Of a DNA stretch of 52,922 nucleotides, positions 32,926-40,944 are shown in pieces (positions within the stretch are counted from its first letter, which is position 1; every line of letters begins with the position of its first letter). The notes beneath the pieces are model-generated. The model was not told the DNA's origin, did no database searches, and saw nothing but the letters and a program-made list of their open reading frames with translations. The stretch is from Candidatus Dojkabacteria bacterium (GTDB lineage: Bacteria > Patescibacteriota > Dojkabacteria > SC72 > WJKH01), in contig WJKH01000018.1 of assembly GCA_014729235.1 (NCBI GenBank), forward strand, positions 1-52,922, written 5' to 3'. The translations under genes and the position numbers were made by a program.

Positions 32926-34440
32926 ATGGCAGTAACATCAGAATTCTCGGCGGCAATTAACCAAATTTGTGCCGAAAGAGGGATTGATCAGGAAAAAGTT
33001 TTTGAGGCTCTTGAGAGCGCAATTGCTTCAGCTTATAAGAAAGAAATTGGAGATACCGAGCTTGAAAATGTAACTGTGGAATTTGACAGGGGTGATGGAA
33101 GTTACAAGATTCTGGCTGAAAAAGAAGTTGTAAAAAAAGTTGAGGACGAAAACGCACAAATTTCGATTTCAAAGGCTCAAAAGATTAATGATACACTGGA
33201 ATTGGGAGATATTATTCAGCTGGAAATTCCACTTGGGGAATTTGGCAGAATTGCTGCCCAGACAGCCAAGCAGGTAATACTGCAGCAAATCAGAATATCC
33301 GAGAAAGAAGCTGTAATGGCAGAGTTTAGCGATAAAGTTGGGCAGGTATTCACTGCAATGATGCAGCGGATGCAGGGAGGCCGGGCTGTTTTTGAGATCG
33401 GGAAAGCTACAGCGTTCATGCCTCAGCAGGAACAAATTGCCAGTGAATTCTATAGAGTTGGACAAAAATATAAAGTTCTCCTCAAGGAAATTGAGGATGA
33501 TGAAAATGGTAAGACACTTATTGTGTCCAGATCAGATCCTGAGTTCCTAATAGAATTGTTCAGACTTGAGGTTCCAGAAATTGAGTCCGGAGCTATTGAA
33601 GTAAAAGCCTGTGCACGAGAAGCAGGCTCTAGAAGCAAGCTTGCAGTTATTTCGCACCAGGATGGAGTAGATCCGATTGGCTCATGCGTTGGACAGCGCG
33701 GGGTTCGGATCGCTAATGTTATGAATGAGCTTGGGGAAGAGAAGATTGACATAATTGAATGGGCGAAGGATCCGGAAGAATTTGTAGCTAATGCTCTCAG
33801 TCCAGCCAAGGTCTTGTCAGTTGAGATCAAAGAGATGGAGGTTGAAGAATTTGTAGAGACAAGTGACGACGGTGATGATGAAGAAGATTCAGATGATAAG
33901 CCAAGGGAAACTGAAATGGTTATGAGAGAAGTTGCCATTGTGAAGGTTGAAGAAGATCAGCTATCTTTGGCAATCGGTAAAGACGGCCAAAATGTGAGGC
34001 TTGCTCATAAACTGACTGGATACAAAATTGATATCCAAGGTCCGGACGGGACAAAACCTTCGTCACCAAAGGCTGATGACAAAAAGTCTGATGATGACGA
34101 TGATGATGACAAAGATAAGGACAATGCAGATGATTCTCCAAAAAAGGATTCGGCGGAACCTTCTGATGATTCTGAGTCCTCAGAAAAAGATGGCGACAAG
34201 GAAGAGGGAGACAAAAAAGACGAGAAGAAAGACGACGATGCAAAGGATGATGAGAAAGACACCGAAAAAGACGAGGAGAATGGAGACAAAGAAGCGGATG
34301 CACAGGATGATGAGAAGGCCGATAAGAAAGGCAAGAAAGATAAAAAAGACAAGAAAGTTAAGAAAAAGTCGAAATCAACAAAGAAAAAGAAAGCCGGACA
34401 GGATGAAAAACTTGGTAATGACAGCGAAAAAGAAGAGTAA
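32926..34440 (+). CDS. nusA: Transcription termination/antitermination factor NusA with charged C-terminal tail
   Basis: 504 residues. NusA binds RNA polymerase and RNA through S1 and KH domains. N-domain 'QICAERGIDQEKVFEALESA', the S1 region around 130-200, KH1 ('VDPIGSCVGQRGVRIANVM') and KH2 ('LSLAIGKDGQNVRLAHKL') are present. From about residue 370 to the end the chain is an extreme low-complexity tail: Asp/Lys/Glu/Ser-rich, then a Lys-rich block. It heads nusA-ylxR-infB, the normal bacterial order without rimP. ATG 32926 has no Shine-Dalgarno. KH motifs look intact, so the core should be functional. Confidence 0.95.
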   Translation: MAVTSEFSAAINQICAERGIDQEKVFEALESAIASAYKKEIGDTELENVTVEFDRGDGSYKILAEKEVVKKVEDENAQISISKAQKINDTLELGDIIQLEIPLGEFGRIAAQTAKQVILQQIRISEKEAVMAEFSDKVGQVFTAMMQRMQGGRAVFEIGKATAFMPQQEQIASEFYRVGQKYKVLLKEIEDDENGKTLIVSRSDPEFLIELFRLEVPEIESGAIEVKACAREAGSRSKLAVISHQDGVDPIGSCVGQRGVRIANVMNELGEEKIDIIEWAKDPEEFVANALSPAKVLSVEIKEMEVEEFVETSDDGDDEEDSDDKPRETEMVMREVAIVKVEEDQLSLAIGKDGQNVRLAHKLTGYKIDIQGPDGTKPSSPKADDKKSDDDDDDDKDKDNADDSPKKDSAEPSDDSESSEKDGDKEEGDKKDEKKDDDAKDDEKDTEKDEENGDKEADAQDDEKADKKGKKDKKDKKVKKKSKSTKKKKAGQDEKLGNDSEKEE

Positions 34441-34460
34441 TCAAAATTAACACGCATTCT

Positions 34461-34769
34461 ATGGCTATTAGAACATGTATAGTGACGAGAGACAAAAAAC
34501 CGAAGTCCGAGCTTTGGCGTTTTGTGTTTGATAAAGAGTGTGCTACAATAGAGCTCGATTTGAAAGGGAAAAAACAGGGAAGAGGTGTTTATCTTACTCC
34601 TGATATTGAGATTTATGATCTGGCGGTGACTCGAAATGCTTTCAAGCGTGCTTTCAAAACGGGGAAAATCACAAGAGAAAATTTAGATAACATTAGATTA
34701 CAAATTGTTCAAGAATTAGAACCAAATGGCAGAAAAAGCAAAAACGAAGACAAAAAACGGGGAAGGTAA
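34461..34769 (+). CDS. ylxR: YlxR/RnpM-family RNA-binding protein
   Basis: 102 residues. Seen are RTCIVTRDKKPKSELWRFVF and the family GRGVYLTPD segment, as in DUF448 (YlxR/RnpM) proteins, encoded between nusA and infB in many bacteria. In Bacillus RnpM is reported to bind RNase P RNA, so a role in RNA metabolism is likely; that is knowledge of the family, not of this protein. It lies 20 bp after nusA, and its last 44 bp overlap the start of infB in another frame, suggesting coupled translation. Confidence 0.9.
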   Translation: MAIRTCIVTRDKKPKSELWRFVFDKECATIELDLKGKKQGRGVYLTPDIEIYDLAVTRNAFKRAFKTGKITRENLDNIRLQIVQELEPNGRKSKNEDKKRGR

Positions 34770-36312
34770 GCGTGCACCTATTGTTGCTATTTTAGGTCAC
34801 GTTGATCATGGAAAGACTACGATTCTGGACAAGATTCGAGAGACAAATGTTCAGGAATGCGAAGTAGGCGGAATTACTCAAAAAATATCAGTTTTTACTG
34901 TGGATCCTGACTGTACCGGTACTCAGCATATTACTTTTATTGATACCCCGGGGCACGAGGCATTTGATCTCATGAGAATGCGCGGAGGATCTATTGCTGA
35001 TATTGTTCTGTTAGTCGTTGCAGCTGATGACGGTGTGAAGCCGCAGACGGAAGAGTCAATTGAAATAATTAAAGAGTCCGGAGCTCATCCAATTATTGTT
35101 CTAAACAAGATTGACTTGCCTAACGCAGATATTGAAAAAGTAAAGCGTGAGGTAAGTGTGAAGGGCTTAATCCCTGAAGATATGGGTGGTACAGTTCCGA
35201 CAGTTGGAGTATCAGGTAAGACTGGTGAGGGGGTAAAGGAACTTTTAGATATGATTAACCTTGTAGTTGATGTTGAGGGGATTCGCAGGAAGGATTCTCT
35301 CACAAAAGATGTCTTGGGAAGGGCATTTATTTTAGAGTCAGTCAAGGATCAGTCACAGGGATTTGTTTCATCACTCGTGGTTGTGCAAGGCGAATTTTCA
35401 AAAGGTGATTATGTTGTGTATTCAAAGGATGGCGAAATTAGAGCTGACAGAGCAAAAGGATTTGTTTCGGAAGAGAATGTGAATATTGAAAAATTAGAGG
35501 ATGGCTATGGAGGGAAACTGATTGGCTTATCGAAGTTGTTGGAGCTGGGATCTTCAATAATTGCAATTGATGAAAAGGATCGGAAGAAAGCTGAGGAGAT
35601 TTACAAATTATCCGAAAAGTGCGACGAAAAGCCGGATGATCAGTGTCCTGATGAGGATGAGCAGGATTTCTGGGGGGAGTTTTTTGGAGATTCTGAAGAA
35701 GATGAAGATGTGAAGAATCTTAATGTGATAATTAAGAGCTCGTCTGAGGGTTCGCTTCAGGCCATTGAGAAATCAATAAAAGGACTAGGATCAGATAAAG
35801 TAAATCTTACCGTTTTAGACAGCAAGGTTGGCGATATTTCTCAAAGTGACATAGAGAAGGCTGAAATTTCACGTGCGATAATCCTAGGTTTTGAGGTAGA
35901 TAAGGAACCAGGAGTTGAGGCCCTGGCAAAAAACAAAAGGGTGTTGATCCGTGAGTATGACATTATTTACAAAATGGTTGATGAACTAAAAGAGACTTTG
36001 GAGATGCTTGAGGAGGGCGGCCCACAAGAGGAGGAGATAGGTGAGGCTGAAATTAGAGAAATTTTTATCCTGTCTGATGGAAGTAAAGTCATTGGTGGAC
36101 GTGTAACCAAGGGCGTAGTTAAGCGTGATAGAAAGTGCTACATAGTGAGAGATGATGATATCCTCGCCGAGGGAAAGATCAAATCACTTAAACATCTTAA
36201 AGATGAAATTACTCAAGCAAATACTGGTGCTGACTTTGGATTAATTATTGATCCGGAGCCGGAAAGTGTTGAGAAAGGAGATCAACTTTTCTGTGTCGAA
36301 ACAGTAAAATAG
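34726..36312 (+). CDS. infB: Translation initiation factor IF-2 (short form)
   Basis: 528 residues, with only ~17 residues before the G domain, so the long N-terminal region of many IF-2 proteins is absent. IF-2 places fMet-tRNA on the 30S subunit. G motifs: [29 protein letters not shown], then '[15 protein letters not shown]'. Domains 2, 3 and C2 follow: '[14 protein letters not shown]', '[17 protein letters not shown]', and near the end '[20 protein letters not shown]'. An acidic insert (near residues 305-325) lies between domains 2 and 3. It overlaps ylxR by 44 bp. Confidence 0.97.
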   Translation: MAEKAKTKTKNGEGKRAPIVAILGHVDHGKTTILDKIRETNVQECEVGGITQKISVFTVDPDCTGTQHITFIDTPGHEAFDLMRMRGGSIADIVLLVVAADDGVKPQTEESIEIIKESGAHPIIVLNKIDLPNADIEKVKREVSVKGLIPEDMGGTVPTVGVSGKTGEGVKELLDMINLVVDVEGIRRKDSLTKDVLGRAFILESVKDQSQGFVSSLVVVQGEFSKGDYVVYSKDGEIRADRAKGFVSEENVNIEKLEDGYGGKLIGLSKLLELGSSIIAIDEKDRKKAEEIYKLSEKCDEKPDDQCPDEDEQDFWGEFFGDSEEDEDVKNLNVIIKSSSEGSLQAIEKSIKGLGSDKVNLTVLDSKVGDISQSDIEKAEISRAIILGFEVDKEPGVEALAKNKRVLIREYDIIYKMVDELKETLEMLEEGGPQEEEIGEAEIREIFILSDGSKVIGGRVTKGVVKRDRKCYIVRDDDILAEGKIKSLKHLKDEITQANTGADFGLIIDPEPESVEKGDQLFCVETVK

Positions 36313-36336
36313 CCCCATTATCTTCTGGTTCAGCCG

Positions 36337-36365
36337 TTGTGCTACCCCATAGTAAATGATATAAT
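36337..36365 (+). promoter_or_regulatory. Promoter of the DHH-like gene (leaderless type)
   Basis: TTGTGC (36337-36342), a 17-bp spacer and TATAAT (36360-36365). The -10 ends 6 nt before ATG 36372, so the message likely starts at the ATG. Confidence 0.65.
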
Positions 36366-36371
36366 CAAAGT

Positions 36372-37541
36372 ATGGGGCTGTTATCATTTTCACAATTTAT
36401 TGATGAGTCCGAGAATCTTGCTATTGCAGTGTCTGAAGTTTCAGATTTCGATAAAGCTTGTAGTATTGCTGCCTTTGTGCAATTTTTTGAATCGCATGAC
36501 AAGCAGGTATTTTTAATAGTGAAAACGAAGCCTGAAGGGGAGATTGCTGAGATCTTTTCTGAGAGTAACGTTCAGGTTAAGACAAAGCTCCAAGTTAGAA
36601 GCTATGTTGTCAGTATCGACTACACAAAAACTCCGATTGAAAAAGTAAGTTATGACGTTGATGAAGAGAACGGCAGAATCAATTTTTTCATTTTTCCGAA
36701 AGGCAGGAATTTTGATTTTAAGGATATTGAGTATGACCAGGGCGGGGGAGATTTTGATCACATAATTGCCTATGATATAGGTTCATTTGATCAGTTAGGA
36801 GAAGTTTACAAGAATAATCGTAAGATGTTCAAATCTGAAAATACCTTTGTTTTTGCTAAAAATTTCAGGATGGATGGTGTAGATGACAGTCAGATCAACC
36901 TTATCAGCGTTAATTTCCCTCAGACATACTCAAAGAGTTTGCTGGATGTTATTCGGCGGGAGTTTCCGAAGTACAAATTTGCAAAATGTCCTGCACAGCT
37001 GCTTTTGAATGGGATGGTTAGTAAAAAAGGGTATATAGAAGCTGGTAAAATTCTTGATGAATCCATAGACTTAATTAATTATCTAGTGTCTTGCGGGGCC
37101 AGTCTGGCGAAAGCATTAAAGTCCAATTACTACAGCCAATCGGTTGATGATGTCTTAATTGAAAGTTTGCTTTTGGATAATTTCGAAATTGATTATGAAA
37201 GTGGAGTCGCCTGGGCAAAAGTCTCTAGAAAAGAGATTGCTGAAGTTGTGGAAGATGCGGATTCATATAAATTTGAGCAGAAAGGGCGACTGCCTTTTAA
37301 TAAAGTTCAGACAGTTAATTTAGCATTTGCCGCAATAGAAGAGGCTGATGGTCGGATTCGTGTGAGGATAGAATCAAACGAACCTGATAGTTACCCTGCA
37401 AAGGACATTGCTCAGGTTTTTGATGGAGGGGGTACCGGGGAGTTTGCTGAGTTTGTATTGAGTGATGTCAAGCTGGAGGATATTGAAAAGGTGATTTTTC
37501 CTGTGATTGGGGAATTTTTTGGGCTTGAGGTTAAGGATTAA
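36372..37541 (+). CDS. Degenerate DHH-superfamily protein (NrnA-like, probably inactive)
   Basis: 389 residues. Position after infB is where many bacteria keep an NrnA/RecJ-like DHH phosphoesterase. The two-lobe plan is visible: 'VSDFDKACSIAAFVQFF' in place of the usual DxDAxGS motif, 'HIIAYDIGSFDQLG' like the strand with the second Asp, and a DHHA1-like end with 'FDGGGTGEFAEF' in place of GGGHxxAAG. The diagnostic DHH triplet is missing: the segment where it is expected reads FVFAKNFRMDG. Key metal ligands are therefore lost, so it is probably not a nuclease. It may be a structural or regulatory relative. Confidence 0.6.
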   Translation: MGLLSFSQFIDESENLAIAVSEVSDFDKACSIAAFVQFFESHDKQVFLIVKTKPEGEIAEIFSESNVQVKTKLQVRSYVVSIDYTKTPIEKVSYDVDEENGRINFFIFPKGRNFDFKDIEYDQGGGDFDHIIAYDIGSFDQLGEVYKNNRKMFKSENTFVFAKNFRMDGVDDSQINLISVNFPQTYSKSLLDVIRREFPKYKFAKCPAQLLLNGMVSKKGYIEAGKILDESIDLINYLVSCGASLAKALKSNYYSQSVDDVLIESLLLDNFEIDYESGVAWAKVSRKEIAEVVEDADSYKFEQKGRLPFNKVQTVNLAFAAIEEADGRIRVRIESNEPDSYPAKDIAQVFDGGGTGEFAEFVLSDVKLEDIEKVIFPVIGEFFGLEVKD

Positions 37542-37632
37542 CCATGCCGTGCTTCCTTTCTTTTGTAGCGATGCTGGAGGGAATTTGTTATAGTATTGAT
37601 ATTAGCTAAACTTTACCAGAATTCGCTGAGTG

Positions 37633-38787
37633 ATGAATTCCAACTTTCAATGTGGGCGAAGACTGTTTTTTAAGTTTATTACGGGAATTATATTTGCCGC
37701 AATATTCATAACAGTTTCCGATAAAAGTGCTTATGCATACCATTGGACAAAACTGGCATCCGGTGGTTTTAATGACAAAAGCGAATATTCTATTGAACAT
37801 TATACAGAATATGAGAATAAGATCTTTTTCTCTAGTGTTATCCAGAACAACAGCTCATCAAAGTTTAGAATAATGTCATTCGATGGTACCAATTTTGCCA
37901 ATGAAAGTGATGAGAATTTTGGGATTGCCGGATCATTCTGGGTTTCGGGAATGGGAGTTTACGAGGACAAGCTGTATGTTGGTATATATTTTCAAAATGG
38001 TTATAGATTATGGGTTAAGGATGGCTCGAACCCTTGGGCTCTTATTCGCAATGGCGGTACTAATTATATGGCTAATGGTTTTTGCGAAGTTGGCGGGAAT
38101 CTGTACATTGGAACCAATAATCCTGCCGGGGCACAGGTCTGGGAATTTGATGGGGTTGACTGGACTCAAGTAGATGATGGTGTTTTTGCTTCGAATGATA
38201 GATCTGCACTAAATTGCACAGTTATGGATTCCAAGCTCTATTTTGCAACCGAGAATTTTACTGATGGGACAGCAATTTGGGAGCTCGATCCATCCCAGCC
38301 GTCTGGCGCTAGATGGAATCAGCTTGCTGCTGGAGGATTCGGTAATTCCAATAATCAAAAGTCAAACTTAGTAGTATATGACGGTAAAATTTATGCTGGG
38401 ACTTACAATGTGGCGACTGGGGGAGAGATATGGGTATACTCTCAAGATTCAGGCTCCTGGGATTGGAGTAATTTGGTGGATAAAGGTAACGGAAATCAAG
38501 AAAACTATTATCTTGGTGTAAGCATGGTTGAACGGAATTCAAAATTGTATTTTAGTACAGGAAATTTGCGTAAAGGGACTCAGATCTGGGAGTATGATGG
38601 GTCGGATTTAGTACAGATAAATCTAGCTGGATTTGGAGACGTTCTGAATAATTCAGCATTGGTTGTCAATTATGCTTCGGAACCGGATCAACTTTTTGCC
38701 TTTACCAGAAATACAGTGTATGGAGTGGAGGTTTGGGAGACCGGATTATCAGGACAGACAAATGGTCCCCAAGATGATAGATATTAA
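37633..38787 (+). CDS. Secreted beta-propeller-like protein (5' half of a possibly interrupted gene)
   Basis: 384 residues from ATG 37633 (a GTG lies just before). A classical signal peptide with a helix (FFKFITGIIFAAIFITV) ends at about residue 36 with SAYA-YHW. The mature part is made of ~50-residue repeats with 'KLYFATENFTDGTAIWELD' and similar strands (K-x-Y-x-G-T, Q-x-W-E-x-D/G), typical of a propeller. It ends at TAA 38785. The same reading frame continues without other stops through 11 codons to ATG 38821 and the next gene, which lacks its own signal peptide. The two may be one protein cut by a nonsense mutation, or an adjacent pair. Confidence 0.7.
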   Translation: MNSNFQCGRRLFFKFITGIIFAAIFITVSDKSAYAYHWTKLASGGFNDKSEYSIEHYTEYENKIFFSSVIQNNSSSKFRIMSFDGTNFANESDENFGIAGSFWVSGMGVYEDKLYVGIYFQNGYRLWVKDGSNPWALIRNGGTNYMANGFCEVGGNLYIGTNNPAGAQVWEFDGVDWTQVDDGVFASNDRSALNCTVMDSKLYFATENFTDGTAIWELDPSQPSGARWNQLAAGGFGNSNNQKSNLVVYDGKIYAGTYNVATGGEIWVYSQDSGSWDWSNLVDKGNGNQENYYLGVSMVERNSKLYFSTGNLRKGTQIWEYDGSDLVQINLAGFGDVLNNSALVVNYASEPDQLFAFTRNTVYGVEVWETGLSGQTNGPQDDRY

Positions 38788-38820
38788 TGTCTCCCTACGT
38801 GTCAGGAGAACGATGCTAAA

Positions 38821-40383
38821 ATGTTTATAGTATCGGCATCCGATATGAATTCATTTTCAAATCAAAAATACAGCATACAGATAGCGGTATCTGACGAAGA
38901 AAGTGAGTTTACGCTGGGAATTTTTGATGGAGACTCTGGAAAAGATCAGTTCGGTGCAGTAAACATATGGGGTGGTGCCTGGGATGGATCGGATTATCCG
39001 CTCAGATATAGGTTATACAGAGATCCGTATGGAGCAGGAAACAATAATTCCAGAGATTTAATAGCTGAGTGGTATGGGAATGCTTCAAATGTTCCTGATG
39101 CTGAGGATATTTGGTCAGCGGATGCTGAATTTATGCCTGACAATGATTGGTGGAACGTGGTAATACAAACCGAAGTAGGTGCTTTATCGCCAAGTAGAAA
39201 TTATATATATAATTTAGAAATTGAGTTCGATCCTGCAACTGGAGTACCCTCAAGTAATGGCGTAATGTTCAAGGTCCGGGGAGATAATATATTGTCCATT
39301 GAGCCTGGAATCTTTCTTCTGATTCCAAGTCTGGAGACTTTTATCGATGCTCAATATTCATTTCCTGAGTGGAGGTTGAATTTGTTTGATGGGGTCCATG
39401 TTGGGCCGACAGTACATAACGGTATCTGGGATATATATGTTGATAGTCTTGTATCAAAAAATAAAATCGTAATATGGGATGGAGACTCCGATTTTGGATC
39501 TAGTCTCAATGGGACATTTGATACAGATGATCCGGATACTCCTCCGACGCCTCCAAGTTGGATTAATAGTGGGGGGGTATTAGATGAAGGTGCTCAGGGT
39601 GAGGGCGGCGACGATACTTCAAACGCTTTGTATAGGGTCTATCCAAGTGTGTACTACAAAGTATTAGATGTTTTGGGCAATGAGTATGTCAATGAAAATC
39701 CATCTGGAAATAGAGAGTGGGAACAGTTTCTTATCACGCACGATGATACTCTGACAAGTAGTGAGTATGATTATCTTGTGGATAGCCCATTGGAACCAGG
39801 AGTAATGAAGATCGAGTTGATGGGGTTAGACTTTCATAACTTAATGGGGTTTCGATTTCAGAATTCGGTTTTAGGAGTGGACGGAAATGGTCAGCCTGTG
39901 GCTCCCGTTAGACCTTTTATTGTTGGCGACAACGTATGGGAAGATAAAAATAAAAACATGATTTTTGATCCTAATGAAGTAGGGATTTCCGGAGTGGATG
40001 TTAATTTATATGATAGTCTCGGCAATTTTTTACAGACAGCGACAACTAATCCTATGGGATATTATGAGTTTCAGGTTGAAGCGAGGACTTACGATGATGA
40101 CCTGGGAGAATTTATTTATGATGGCGTATATCAAATAAGTGTTGATGAGGGAAACTTTTTAGAGGGTGGGGCGTTAGAGAATATGGAGTTAACTACTGTA
40201 TACGGTGAGTTGGAGTATACCGTGATTGACGACAATATTTTGGCATATGACTTTGGATACAGAGAGAAAGAGCTTAGTAAGACTGGTTCACCGTTATTTC
40301 CACAACTTTTAGTGTTTGGCTTGCTTTCATATATTATCAAACGTGCGAGCTTACAAAAATCTGCTTTTGAGAATCCTTCTTGA
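38821..40383 (+). CDS. SdrD-B domain protein with LSKTG sorting signal (3' half of a possibly interrupted gene)
   Basis: 520 residues in the same frame as the previous gene. No signal peptide is seen at its start. Middle regions are Asp/Trp-rich beta structure without a recognised name. Residues about 365-455 form an SdrD B-like collagen-binding-type domain ('VGDNVWEDKNKNMIFDPNE', 'GISGVDVNLYDSLGNFLQT', 'MGYYEFQ'). The chain ends with LSKTG, a hydrophobic segment (LFPQLLVFGLLSYII), then K/R: a sortase signal like the LSETG of the first gene. A possible Shine-Dalgarno AGGAG (38804-38808) is 12 nt before the ATG, somewhat far. An exported wall-anchored protein must have a signal peptide, so the upstream gene may supply it. 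Confidence 0.7.
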   Translation: MFIVSASDMNSFSNQKYSIQIAVSDEESEFTLGIFDGDSGKDQFGAVNIWGGAWDGSDYPLRYRLYRDPYGAGNNNSRDLIAEWYGNASNVPDAEDIWSADAEFMPDNDWWNVVIQTEVGALSPSRNYIYNLEIEFDPATGVPSSNGVMFKVRGDNILSIEPGIFLLIPSLETFIDAQYSFPEWRLNLFDGVHVGPTVHNGIWDIYVDSLVSKNKIVIWDGDSDFGSSLNGTFDTDDPDTPPTPPSWINSGGVLDEGAQGEGGDDTSNALYRVYPSVYYKVLDVLGNEYVNENPSGNREWEQFLITHDDTLTSSEYDYLVDSPLEPGVMKIELMGLDFHNLMGFRFQNSVLGVDGNGQPVAPVRPFIVGDNVWEDKNKNMIFDPNEVGISGVDVNLYDSLGNFLQTATTNPMGYYEFQVEARTYDDDLGEFIYDGVYQISVDEGNFLEGGALENMELTTVYGELEYTVIDDNILAYDFGYREKELSKTGSPLFPQLLVFGLLSYIIKRASLQKSAFENPS

Positions 40384-40462
40384 CGGATCATAATATTATG
40401 CTGCACGTTTGTAAAAATGCACAAAATGTATTGACACCCTACCGAGGATGACTGAATTCTTA

Positions 40463-40491
40463 TTGACAAAAAACTATTATTATAATATGAT
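40463..40491 (+). promoter_or_regulatory. rpsO promoter
   Basis: TTGACA (40463-40468), a 17-bp spacer and TATGAT (40486-40491); a perfect TATAAT also overlaps at 40481. The predicted start near 40498 gives a ~44-nt leader to ATG 40542. Confidence 0.65.
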
Positions 40492-40541
40492 TTATCCTAC
40501 ATGGTTCTAAGTAGACCTGTATAATTTATTTTTTGGGCTAG

Positions 40542-40805
40542 ATGGGGATTAGCAAAGAGGAAAAAAAGAAAATAATCGAAAAGTATGCCCTTCATGAGGG
40601 TGATACTGGCTCTCCTGAGGTACAAATAGCTGTTCTCACAGAGAAAATTAGAAGACTTAGTGAGCATCTTAAGGAACACCGCAAAGATAATCACTCTCGC
40701 AGAGGACTTCTGAAAATGGTGGGTAAACGGCGAAGAATTATTGAGTACCTAAAGTCGACTGACGAGGATAGATTTAAAAAAATCTCCAAGGCATTGGATT
40801 TATAG
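40542..40805 (+). CDS. rpsO: 30S ribosomal protein S15
   Basis: 87 residues, the normal S15 size. It binds the 16S central domain. [20 protein letters not shown], '[15 protein letters not shown]', '[20 protein letters not shown]' and the terminal L-D-L are all typical. pnp follows on the same strand, the classic rpsO-pnp pair, but an intrinsic terminator and a second promoter separate them here. Confidence 0.97.
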   Translation: MGISKEEKKKIIEKYALHEGDTGSPEVQIAVLTEKIRRLSEHLKEHRKDNHSRRGLLKMVGKRRRIIEYLKSTDEDRFKKISKALDL

Positions 40806-40828
40806 AGGGCTTCACGCCTTTTATTTTT
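40806..40828 (+). terminator. Terminator between rpsO and pnp
   Basis: AGGGC-TTCAC-GCCTT stem (5 bp with one G-U) followed directly by TTATTTTT. It starts right after the rpsO stop and would reduce read-through into pnp. Confidence 0.55.
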
Positions 40829-40879
40829 CACTTGACTTCTTAATAAAACTTCCGAAACATTGCATTTTGCATACTGTCA

Positions 40880-40908
40880 TTGTGCATATTAATTATGCCT
40901 GATAGAAT
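40880..40908 (+). promoter_or_regulatory. pnp promoter
   Basis: TTGTGC (40880-40885), a 17-bp spacer and TAGAAT (40903-40908) preceded by TGA (extended -10). The predicted start near 40915 gives a ~30-nt leader. Confidence 0.55.
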
Positions 40909-40944
40909 GCATATGTAGATATAAATTTTTTATTAAAAAGTTAA

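Noticed and set aside
33920-34457. Several long frames on both strands over the nusA tail
   Set aside because: They are shadows of the low-complexity Lys/Asp/Glu codons of nusA.
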